From NCBI GenBank assembly GCA_020091685.1, contig CM034594.1:36395733-36459732 (forward strand): a DNA stretch of 64,000 bases, written 5' to 3'. The position numbers and the translations under genes were made by a program. The notes under the pieces are model-generated. The model had not been told where the DNA came from, did not search any database, and saw only the letters and a list, made by a program, of their open reading frames with translations. Each line of letters opens with the position of its first letter. The stretch's first letter is position 1. This document shows positions 24,301 through 36,900 of this stretch, in pieces. Origin of the DNA: Lutjanus erythropterus (lineage: Eukaryota; Chordata; Actinopteri; Lutjaniformes; Lutjanidae).

Positions 24301-27300
24301 TTGACACAAATGGCAGTCTTTTTTGAGTCTAGAAATTTGTTCTTGTAAGGTGACAGCTTACCTAATAAAACTCAGTTGGGTCTTGATGGTAAAGCAAACA
24401 CCATCCATACTTTCTATATAGGCCTACATTGTCATGCAAACAATGTTAGAAGTACACCCATATTTCCTTTATACTTCTAATGTACTTGATGTACTGTACC
24501 TGATCTCGGGTTTGTATAGCAGGTAAAACCCTCAGGTCACATGGGCTGTATTATCCACTGCAGCATTATTTTGGTCAGCTTTTTTAAACTGTGGGACAGG
24601 ATCTACAATGACGTGTGGACTTCCAGGTAAGTCTCCAGATAAAAGGCGTGACATTTTGATAAAGTGTGTCTGCTATGAGGCACTTGGGCAAATTTACATT
24701 TGCACAAACTCAAAATGTGAGTCAGAGAGAGATTTCATTCAATTCAGCAAACATTACACTTACTATTGTGTTCACTTGGTTGCCTCAGACAAAAAGTGGA
24801 TATAGCTAAATGCAGTAGTTCACCTGGGAACTATTGGGAAATACACTTATTTGCTCTCTTGTCAAGAGTTAGATGAGCAGATTAATACCACTCTCATATC
24901 TATATGTTCATTAGATATGCATCTACAGCCAGCAGACAGTAAGCTTAGCTTAGCATAAAGTCTGAGCACAGAAGGAAACAGCTAGCTTACTTATCAGTTA
25001 CATTGGTTAACACTTTGGTTGTTGGAGGAATTTAAGGTCCAGTATGTAGGATTTACAGGGATTTATTGGCAGAATGTGGCAGAAACGTAATATAATTTTC
25101 ATTTGTGTATAAACAACAACCTGAAAATAAGAACCATTGTGTTTTTGTTGCCTTTAGAGACGTTTATTTCTACAGAGGGTGCGGGTCATGGATGTATTAA
25201 GAAAAATGAGATGCAGCATTGGAGGTGGACATTATTCCTATGAAAGCTGCTCAATGGTACCTGAAGCCCACATTCCAGATCGTCTTCATACATTTTGCTT
25301 CTGCAATGTGCAACCCATAGAGCAAGCGCAGTAGACACTTCTGCTAGCTGTTCTGGCAATACGGTTATAAAATTATTTTATCATGTAGTGCTTCTAGATG
25401 TTTCAAATGTCACTGGACTGAAGGAATCAAATTTTGATACTGAAACGAGTATTTGTCATTGTCATTGCACAGTTTGGCAACTATGTCAAATTTGCTTCAA
25501 AGCCCAGTGCACTTTCTAGGGCCTTGAAGTTTGTCCTCTTCCATGAAGGCTGCCATATTAAACCTCCATGTTTCTACGGTAGCCCAGAACAGACAAACCA
25601 AATGCTCTAGATATGGCCTTTTGGTTCTTTCACAAGTTTCTTGGCTACCATTGTTTTGCAGCCACTTTTCTCCCATATGCTTGGAAGGGGAGGGTGAGAC
25701 ATTTGCATTCTGCAAGCTCACTGCTGGATGTCATTACATCCTTCTCACAGGTCCTTAAAAAACAATATATCACATGATAATTACTGAACTATTGGACAAT
25801 GGTAGTCTAGCTGTTTCCCCCTGCTTACAGACCTAATGCTATGCTAAGCTAACTGGCTGCTGGTTGTAACATATGTAACACACAGATATGAAAGTTGCAT
25901 CAATCTTCTCATTTCTATCAGGGCAAGAAAACACATGAGTGTATTTTCCAGCATGTTGAACTACTTACTTTTTACAGCTCTTTTTCATGCATTATTGCTA
26001 TCTGTGTATACTGCTCAGTCCAGTGCTCAGTTGTTTAGTGCGCTGTACAGATCAGTGCAAACCATTTTCACCTGGTATTACACCCAGGTATGGGGTCTGT
26101 GTGCAGCAGCTTCGCTCCACTGCAGCAGACACATGACAAACATGACTGGCAGTTACTGTCATGGAGTGTGTAAGCATAAAAAAAGATTTAAAGGTTAAGC
26201 TGGCTTTTCCCTCACTCACCTGATGGTGTGACGCTCAGAGGAAAGCTGTGTGGCAGACTTGTAGGCAGCCATACGTAGTGTCAGGCATCAGGAGCGTCAG
26301 AGCACAGCTGTCGCCACAACAGATCCGACTTTCTGTCAGCACGTCCCTCGTGACGAAACTGTTGATGTTTGCACCACCTGCTGCTTTGGATAGCATACAG
26401 TGTCAGTCATTAGGATTAAAAAGCTGCAACATTTTCCACAGATGCAAACATCAAGTTGTCTGTTATATGAGTCACTAATATACTCAACAATATACAATAT
26501 ATGTATGAATCCCATACTTACTTGTTGCCTTTGTTGGTTTGGGTCATTTGCATTGAATAGATTTGGGCAAGAGGAGTTATTGGTTAGGGTTAGGATAAGA
26601 ATATCAGGTTAAGCCAATCAGAGGCAGAGTAGGGCAGGTCACAACTTTGGCCTTCCAGGAAAAAAAATTGGTATCTGTAGCCTTATGTGAAATAGTCATG
26701 GCTCAGTGTCCTTTTTTGCAAGATAAAACTACACTGCTAATCATGACATAAAAAAGCCTAAAATAATCTTTGCACAGCATTACTCTGACCTGCCCGACTT
26801 GGAGCTGGATTACATGATAAAATCACTAAAAAGGTCACTTGCAAACAATAATGGTAGGTTGCAAAGGAATTTAACAATATAAATTTAAGCACTGCGAGAG
26901 GCAAGACTTTAAGGAAAAAAAATTGGTAAACAACTCAACAGATTTCATCAAGTATCATCATTGTTAAATGCTTTGCAAAATGATAAAAACTGCTTAAACA
27001 CCCCAATTCTTCATTCACGAGGACAGACAGAGGTCGTAGCAACAGTCTTTCTGTCAGTGATCTCTGCTGTTTCCAGCGTTGCCTTGGTCTCGTCGCACAT
27101 TGTTGTGAAACCTAAGACGTCCCTGCACTGAAAGGGAAACTCCCTGAACCCCCATCCCCCCCATAGCTCTCTTTATCTGTCCTTATACTCTCCATTCATC
27201 AGATTTCTTGGCTCCCTGACACCCTCTCTCCTCCTCATCTGAACATGACACTATTCATCCATCTCTCCTTTCCCAGCCAGATCAATAATTCAATTGGGTC

Positions 27301-28130
27301 CTCGCCTCATGGTTTATGTCTCCCCTTTCTTTCTGCTTCTCTGTCTCCTCTCCTTGTCCCTCTCTTTCTCTGCCCTTTTTTCTTGTTTTCTTCTTCTATC
27401 ACATTTTGTTGATCTGCTTTGTCGATTTTTAGAGCTTGTTATGGTCTTCCGTGGTAGAAATTGCTTGCTACTTATCTTGACTATATGTGTTCCCTATAAT
27501 GAAACCTCTTAACTTGGCATGAAAGGTTTTACGTCTCAATGTGAGTTTAACAGCGATGAAATTATCAGTGTTGTGGATTTTAAAAGCTGTATTTGTAATT
27601 TACATCAATGAAAATGAATTTACGACATTATGCAGATGACAGCAGTATTTATGACTTCCCCATTTGACTTCTCATCATGTTTGATGATCTTAAGGCACTA
27701 TTTTAACCTTCATATTAAGATAAAAGTAACATAATATCTATGCTAACATCTCACAAATATCGTAGTTGTTCATTGGAAGTGAGCAAGAGCAGCTGGGGTT
27801 ATTTTAGGACACCTTTATCGCCTCTTTCACTCTCAGCTCCCCTCTTTCTTTCCTCCTGCGCAGCTTTGACGAGAGATGATGCAGTGGTGCAGTGATACGC
27901 TTTAAGTCTGCATGTGTGAGCGAGACAGATAAAGGACAAGAGAGGGGAGAATAAAGAGAGTAAAGATGACAGTGGGTAATGTAATGAAGTAATAACCTGC
28001 AGGTAAAGAAAAGATTAAGGATAAAATAATGATCAGAGGACAGTAGGAGGTTCTGGATGCTGCAGGGGAAAACTTTATCTCTTTGCCTCATTCCCCTTCT
28101 TGTTATGTAACTATCCTTGTTGCGGTGTGC

Positions 28131-28162
<32 letters not shown>

Positions 28163-28390
28163 AGCTGAAGTCCTGACTGGGCTTAGGTGAGAGGTAAACT
28201 TCTTACCCCAGCACTTTTCTCATCATCTCCATTCAGGGGGAACACCCATGGGGATCAATTGCAGCAAGACCAAGCTTAGCTCGGCAGGGCTAAAATCAGA
28301 CTCTGCAGAGGTAACTGCAGACAGAGAAAAGTTTGACTTACCGAAGAGCGCAGTGACAGGAAAGCTGGAGGATGGAAACATAAAGGGCAA

Positions 28391-28441
<51 letters not shown>

Positions 28442-31400
28442 GTTATGAGCTGGAGTGAAATCTGCAACTTTGTGTTTATGCAGCATGAAGCCACAAGGGC
28501 AGTGGAGCAGGAAGGTAGCTGCTGCATTTTTCAGTTTCAGTCATGTTAGCTCCACGGGACTGCTGCATTTAAACTTTGAGGTCAACATCAACTGAGTTTT
28601 TAAGTTCTGCAGCTCAAAAGTCAAAGAGAACAAACTGAAACTCACCCGGAGCCGTCTTACAGAAACATCCTGCTGGTCTTGTAACCATGGTAATTAGGGT
28701 TAGGACCTGATTTAAGAAAAAAACAGATCAGTCAAGTCATGGCCATATCCTAACTTAACATAAACTCTCCTAACTTTAGAATAACCACCTGTAATAGTAG
28801 CTGACTTGCTGATTAGCTAACAGTAGCTAATCGTAGTGTGAGCTAACAGTAGCTGACAGGGGTGTTTGCTTACAGTAGCTAACAGTAGTGTTCGCTAATA
28901 GTTGACAGCTGACGGTACTTGCTAACAGTAGCTGATGGTGGTTTTAGTTAACAGTAGCTAACAGTGTTGTTCACTAACATTAGCTGATGTAGTGTTAGCT
29001 AACAGTAGCTAATGGCAATGCTAGCTAACAGTAGCTAATGATGGTGTTTGCCAACAGTAGCTTGCAGTAGTGTTAGTTACCACTAGCTTACTGTAGTATT
29101 TGCTAACAGTAGCTAACTGTAGTGTTTGCTAACAGTAGTATTTGCTAACAGTAGCTGATGTCAGTGTTAAGAGCAGCACTTGTTTAATCCACATGGCTGT
29201 CCTTTTTGTTGCTTTTACACAGTGGATGGAAGATATGGTGTCTGTTTCTTATCTTAGCCCACTCTGATTGTTTTAGCAATTTTCCCAAAAGGAACGTCTT
29301 TGGATTTCTCTACAGATGTCATCAACACTTCTGACTTGTGTGTGAAATTAAGTTCAAAAGTTCCAGAAGTTCCAAAGTTGTTTAGTTCGTAGAGAGGAGA
29401 AAATAGTGTTGATAACAAACATCAGCAAAGTTGATAAGTGATTTAGGATTCCTAACCTAAGATAAGATAGGATTCTTAAAATTGGCTTGCTTCTGTAATG
29501 CCAGATTTGAAAAAATGTAGATTAGATTCTTTCTATCTTCGAGACAGGAAGTTTCTGTAATACGGCCTCTGAAAACAAGTTGACTGACTGGTGTCTTAAT
29601 GCGTCTGACACAGAAACACTGAACACACGGGTATGACTTAGTTGAAGGAATAAATAGAAGTGAATGAGTGCCACACTGTGAAATGGATGCCGTTATCCTC
29701 ACATAGCAACAGCCACTGTGGAGACAGAGCTATTGTTATGGTCTAACAACAGCCTGACACTGCTTATGCAAGAAAGACAGAAACACACATAGACACAAAT
29801 GCATCTATACAGCCACAATTTGCTCTGTCACACACAGATACACACAGTCACCTGGTATTGGGGGTCTGGTGCATCACACACACACAGACACACACATTGA
29901 GCCATGTGTGCTTCAACAGCGCTGAATGGAGCGTGATCGCTGAGTGAGCTATTCTGGACCCCCCGCGCCCTCGTCGCTCTCCTCTCAGCTGCCTCACTGT
30001 GCTGTGCTATTATGGGATGGCCAGGGGGGGTTGCCATGGAGGCATATCTATTCTTTGCTGTTCAGTCATCCGCGCCCATCCTTATCTGTCCCATCAGGCA
30101 GCGGGGCACAATATCCTAGCATGCAGTGACATGCACTGGGTGAACTGCGCTCACTCTGACAGCTGTGAGCGAAGCTGACGAAAAGGAGATTTAAAGCAAA
30201 TCCATCTATTGATAGAGTATAGCCCTATTAGGATGAACATACTGTACATTGAAATATACAAAAATATATGTTAAAGTTTACATTTGAATATAAATGGGTG
30301 GACTGCACATTCAGTTTGAAACACATGCCATGAATATAGTCGAAAAACCTTTTCAGACACACTTTCACAATCTTAACTTTAATATTTTGTTTGTTCGTTT
30401 TTTTGGACGCCCCAGGGGCAAAAGTGGTAGTAAAAAGAGTAATAAACAAAACTATCTAACTAAAAATCTCCTTCTGCTTCTTTTTAACTGGCTAAAGCAC
30501 TGCTCACTGTAACTTTGGCTGGGAAAAGGTAAACACAGAAATCAGATTGACCCAGAAATCAGTCCAACTTGGAGGCAGACAGTAACAGTAATTATACACA
30601 GCTGATCTTCTTGCGGCTTGGACTCGTTTGCTGATGGAGGCCACGTGGAGTCATCAGTAATGAACTGAGACTGTGTCATAACCAGTTAAAAACTCCATGT
30701 ACCAGCTATAAGTTTAATTTCACTGTCTCCCTTAATAGAAGAGTTTTCTCAGTTGCCATGGAAATAGCTCAGTTTTCATCAAGCAGCCTCAGTATTGTAG
30801 GTTGCTTGATGACAAGAATATGTAAGTTAACCAAATCCTTTTTTACGATACGCAAAAAGTGGTAATAATTGTTAAAATCTCACACCTCTACATACTCTTC
30901 AATTACATATTAAGATTAATCTATTTGTTAATATATGCATGTGACATTAGCTGCTGTCCACTTACAGACAGAATAAGTCCAATCAGAGTAAAAATGCCTC
31001 ATGTAGCCACCTCAGTTGGAAGAAAGAAGTGGGTTGAGAGGGGTGGTGCAAACAAGTTTCTTGAGTTGCAAAGGTCTTCTCGCAGTTTTTAAATCGTCTC
31101 TTTCTGTCTTTTTGTGCTTGCTTTAGGTAACAGTTGTCCCTACATATCCGACGACCTGAATGAAGACACCATCAGTGTTCTGGTTCGCCTCATCACTGAG
31201 AAGAAAGGTAGGTGATGAACAACAGTGGTGTCACGTACAGAGCTGGTGGTCAGAGCCGCCTCATCTCCTGTGGCTTCAGAGGAGAACACGGTGTCATTGC
31301 TGTACGTCAGAGACACGTCCACCGCTGCAGACTCAGACTGTCCGCTGCTTAACTCCATCCAAGGCGGTTAATGTTAGAAATGGGAAAATTGGAGGAAACT

Positions 31401-33863
31401 GAACACTAGCAAGTTTGACTTTTTTACTGCAAACGCAGCAAAAAGTGAACGAGTCATGGATGTGACCTAAATTCTTGGACTGGTTATATAATAATCAGCA
31501 TGTGAGAGTTTCAGGGTGTCTACAGCAAATCCTATAATGATGACAAGTTATCTGGAACTTTCCCCTGTGAAGTTAACTTTTGCAATCAATCACCAGTAAA
31601 AACAAAGATAAATATTATTTATAACTTCTAATATGGTTGAAACCTACATTCCAGCAGACAGTACAAATTTGATTACTCTGACTTACAGTATCGACCGGGA
31701 CAAAACAGTCTGTAGTCTGTAGTCAACATCATTGATCGAGTCTCAGCTGAGGGTTTTTGTGTGTTTCAGAAAATGCTGCTGCATTAGAGGAACTGCTGCT
31801 GGAGTACGAGAGCAAACAGATGGCTGTGAGCAAAGGCTCGTCAATCAAGTAAGAGACCACACACACGCACACACACACACACGCACACACACACACACAC
31901 TCAAATCATCATATGCTTCTGCTCATTCATGTTGCTCAAGGTGAAGCTAAACACGGGCGAGGAAAGTTTGGGAGATAGCAAGGCAGTGAAATGTTTGGAA
32001 GGAGGCTTCTGGCAAGAGGATGTGATTAAAAAAAATCAATGTGTGTGTTTGTGTGTGTGTGAGAGAGAGAGAGAAACCTTGCCAAAAGTTACAGAAAGTT
32101 GCTCTTCACAGATTAAAAGCAAAAATCTCTTTGGACAGATACGGTGTTCTATCATCAGATATATGACTCTGCTGCTCCCTGTAGACATCACAATGAAGTA
32201 CACAGAATAAAAACATTAGTTAGAGCCAAAAACACCTTTAAAAGTTTACATCGTTTTTATGTAAATCTAATAGAAAACAGTTATGATTAGGTTGATTAAG
32301 TTCCCGGTAAGGAACAAGCAAAAACACATTGTAACAGAACATATGTTCCATTGCAAAGGTGTTTTATTTCTTTATCTTAAAAATAAAACCTACTTAGGAA
32401 CTGATAGTATATGCTAATTCATTTTTATCTTCTAGGCCCTTGACTCTAGGGTGGCCTGTACATTGCAGCAGAAATAAACAAAAACTTATTTTTAAAAAAT
32501 GGTTTATCAGTAATATCTCCATTTCTCATCAGAGTTTTGGCAATTCATGACTAAAGGGAAATAACAACTTAATTTACAATTTCATAATATTTGTGATCTG
32601 TAGAATATGCAGGTTTGTTTGTAAATGCACCATTCAAGGAGTGAATTAAGAGCCTAGCAGTGTTAGCGAGAACAAATCAGTGAATTAGAGAAATAAAAGG
32701 TTATTTTCTAATTGTTTCACAGTGGTCAAAAGCACAAATAAAACACACCCAAACCTCTGTACAGTGTTGGACTTGGACATGTCAATGCAGCTGAGCCAGT
32801 CCTCACTCTGCTCTGCCCATGTGTGTGCATGTGTGTAAAACTCCTTCGGCAGCTCTCACAGACAGAGAGCAGAGGAAAGAAAAAAGAATATGGTATAACT
32901 GTTGGTTGCTACGTTTTTATAATCTGCAAAATAGGCTGAAGCCCAGAAATGTCGTGAATACAGCAAAACATGAGAAAATACAGGCTGAGGCCAGTGGGTC
33001 ATAGACGATGATTTAGAGGGGTTATGATTTCATGAGTTTGCTGCATAGTATGTCTTTAAATTCAGTCTCACGTCTACATTGACTCCATAACCTTAAATTT
33101 GATTCATGTCACTCTTGTGCAGGGAAAATAAGATTCTGGTGCTTTATTCTAAAATATGTTCAAAGTTTGACAACTTTGTAGAATAGGTGGTCTCAAAAAT
33201 GTACACCGTACCCTGAATCGATGATGTATACCTAAACTTTTGCAGTTTATTCTCTTGTCATAACTTTTAAGTCTAGGAACATTGCAGCAACTTGCTTGTT
33301 CTTCCTCCACAAAGAGAAATGGAAAGTAAAATGTTAAAAAGGAAGTAATCTCAGTGTGACAGACCATGCAGGCAACATTTCGTCAGAGGAGCTCTTGAGC
33401 GGGCTGATGCCTGGCAGTGACTCACTCCCGCATGTTTGAAGTGAAGGTCTGACACACTTGTAACCGCTGTCTGTCGTGTCATGAGGCTCTAACACCCTGT
33501 CCGTCACTAAGCTCACTGGATGTCACATAGCTCCAAGTCACACGATTTACATGACCAAGTGTAGCTGTGGTTGGAACTTTGGCTGCAAGCTGCGGCCGTA
33601 AAATTTGCTTGAGTAGTCAGAGGTTAATCTAACAAGTCCACCAACATACTGCTGTATACCACAGTTTGTGTTTCCACTTTTCAGCACTGGCAGGGGATGA
33701 CATGGAAGAATCATTAGTCATCTGTAGGTTATACTTCACTTTTCAAACCATGCATTTCCTGCAGAATCACCTAAACTCATATTATCTGACATTATTATTG
33801 GAACTCCAGCCTGTATGCCACCACATCTACAATAATGAGCGGCGTCAGGGGCCTCTGGCAGTG

Positions 33864-33901
<38 letters not shown>

Positions 33902-36900
33902 AATGGGCCACTGTAACATGTGAGCTTTAGATTCGAGAACATTCTGACACACACACGGGATGTGCACACTGAAATCTGGAAAGCTTTCAGATCCTGTGTG
34001 TGTGTGTGTGTGTGTGTGTTGGGAGGTTCTGGGGTTACTAAAGGTCACCCACTTGCCAGTATAACACACAGGGACACATAGCAGCATTCATCTCTTTCGC
34101 TCTGCACAAAAACAACAATGGAAAGACAAAAACTAAAGGGCCCTGAGTGAACATGCACAGAGTGCAACATTAAAAGATAAAACTTTAGATTTTCAGTTTC
34201 TTTTACATCGACAGAGTCGCACTGAACAAAGGCAGAGGTAAAGGCAATCTTTAGAAATAGAAGTAACGTGGAGCGCAAGAGACAATATAGCAGCTACGCT
34301 TCTGATTGTCTGCATTAATGGTCTGGTTCGACAAGATTAGCATTTTGGTGATGTTAGCAAGGGGGTGATTTTGACACTGGTGGGGACATAAACGCGGTCC
34401 GCAGGGGCACCCTGGAAGCTGAGGCTTTTTTACATTAATGACAGACTTTTGACCACAATTTCATGTCATCTGCAGCATTGATTTATAGATATGGTAGCCA
34501 ACAGACTCATAAAGGGAGTTTTGTTTTCTGTCAGTATGTTCCTTACAGTTGAGCTCTCTGCACTTCATGATAGAACATCCAAACAAGCAAACACATTTGA
34601 AAAAACACCTCTATTTAACACTATTATACAGTACATAGTTAATGCAACTTATAAGAATAAAGGACAAAGTGTAAGTCTGATATCAAAATATGTATAGCCA
34701 CCCTGAATCTGTGACAAATTATTGTTGCACACTGTAAAAAAAAGTTGAGAAAACTCTTGAATCAAACTCAAACTCTTTAGTTTTGAAATAAACTAAACGC
34801 AGCCTAAAATCCTGTTTTGAGTTAATTTGCTTTTCCTCTTTAGATAAACTTGAATCTTTGCATCTTTTTTATTAGTAACCAAAACAATTTGTATTTTAAA
34901 AATGTTTGAAGTGAGCTGTGAAACTGATGTGTCATTGCTCAACTGAATATAAATAAATGCCTGAAATGTTTTAAAATATAAGTGATGAATTGTTCACGCC
35001 CTGCTCCTCCTCTTCCTTCCAGGTTCCCGATGCTGTCTCCTCTGTCCCCGTTCCGCTCCCTCCCCAGGCTGTGCCCCCATCAGTCCCACCTCCACACCAT
35101 CTCCGGCCTCTCCGGCCTGGCCCCCAAGCACGGCTACCGCTGCACCCGCTGCGCCCAGAGAAAGTGGCCCCCTGTCCTCATACCTCCCCTGGAGTCCCTG
35201 AAAGACCCCCTGAAGCCCCCCCAGTCCCTCATCCTGCCCTCCCTGGACACATCCGCCGACCAGCAGAAGAGACCCCTGCTGGGAGGAGTGTTTGTGGACA
35301 CCCACCACACACAAGCTGCTGTGCCAAATACTGTACCGGACAAAGCGGAAGGAGCTGAAGTGAAGGAGAGGAAGGAGGGAGAGCTGACGGTGCTGTCTGT
35401 GGGGAGGTGAGACACTTTAAGATTGTTTCAGACTGCAGCACACAACTGACATGGACACCATTTACACCTGGTGTTAAAACATGACCTGTATTTGGGCACG
35501 TTATCCTTCCTGGATCAGGAAAAACTCATGTTAAAGCAATGTGTAAACATTGTGATCGGATCAGCCTGATGATATCTGGAGGCAGTCTGTCTCACACCAC
35601 GTTCTGATCTTTGGTAGATTTAAACAGAATCTGTAAAACGTGCTGGCATCTGTGAACACCCTGGAACAAACTGACAGCATTTTACAAAGTTTTAAAGTTT
35701 ACCCCTTAACAACTCTCAAAACTTTGTGAAATTTAGGGGAGTCTGGGGCTGAATGCACAGGTTTTGCTCTGTAGATCAGAGATCTGATTTCAATGAGGAT
35801 ACTGTAACAAGAATGCCATAAAAATACCCAATGGAAACGCAAAGGCAAGATCAGATCATTTATTATCCAAATAACATATCCAGACTCAGATCCCATTTTT
35901 AATATCAGGTGTAAACCGAGTTATGGGGACATACAATGCAAATATATACTTACTTTTTCACAATTACATGTAAGATAAAATGACATACTGTTCTTAAATA
36001 CAGTTTTGAGGTACTTCTACTTTAGGAGTATTTGCAAGAGGCAAATATTTTTACCTTTCTTTGCACTACATTTATTTGAGAGCTATAGTTATTTGTTACT
36101 TTGCAGAATAAGATTTTTAGCATATGATTTTTAAAATGTGATGCGTTGCTGTGAATAAAAGTCCCCAGCAACAAAAAAAAATTATTCCAAATTATCCACG
36201 TCTCAACCAAGTTCAGTCGCTTATATCAGTTCAGAAATATTAGTTGTAATAATACACTAATAGAATATAATTAAACTTTGCTGCATAATGAGACACATTC
36301 ATAGTCATTTTACCATAGACCAGTTAAATTATGAACCAACTACAACCATATGTAAACTGTACAGTAATAGATCTATAGCAAAATTCGTTGAGTTCAAGTA
36401 ACCCTAAAAAAGTAAAGCAGTAAAGGTGATTAAAAAGCCTCACACACACTCTGAAACAGCACCAGACTGTAAACATGTGGGTTATAGTGAGCAGTTATAA
36501 TACCATAACTGCCATGAACATAACAGTGATCACGTCTCTTACTCCATTCACAGATTTCAAGTCGCTCAGATTCCTGAGCAGAAGCCTGTCATTGTGGAAA
36601 CCAAGACATCCTCCCAGGAGCAACGAAACTCCCTGTTTGGAGGGAAGCCCTTCTGCTCCTCTTCATCATCTGGCATCAGGAGGTAACGCACACTTCCCTC
36701 CTCTCGCTCTCTCATTACTGTGCAGCGCCGCCTCTCTTTTCCCATTTCTTCCGATTTTCATTTCATACACACTGAGAGTTAAAGTGCTGCAAAGTAGCTT
36801 GAGATCGTTAACATGTCGCCTCACATTCTTCTGGCCAACCTGAATTATGCAGACCGTTTCACAGGGAAAGGAAATTACACACAGCGTGATCAGTTCATCC

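Noticed and set aside
28237-28310. Extra relt exon between exons 6 and 7
   Set aside because: The acceptor phase fits, but the donor leaves phase 0 while exon 7 needs phase 1; exon 6 joins exon 7 directly and matches human RELT.
28223-28486. Frame with a run of His-Thr
   Set aside because: Translation of the CA/GT microsatellite.
33736-34087. Poly-Ser, poly-Gln and poly-Cys frames
   Set aside because: All are readings of the CTG repeat in relt intron 8.
34990-35441. Alternative and antisense frames over relt exon 9
   Set aside because: Shadows of a GC-rich coding exon; only the frame carrying [13 protein letters not shown] and GELTVLSVG matches RELT.
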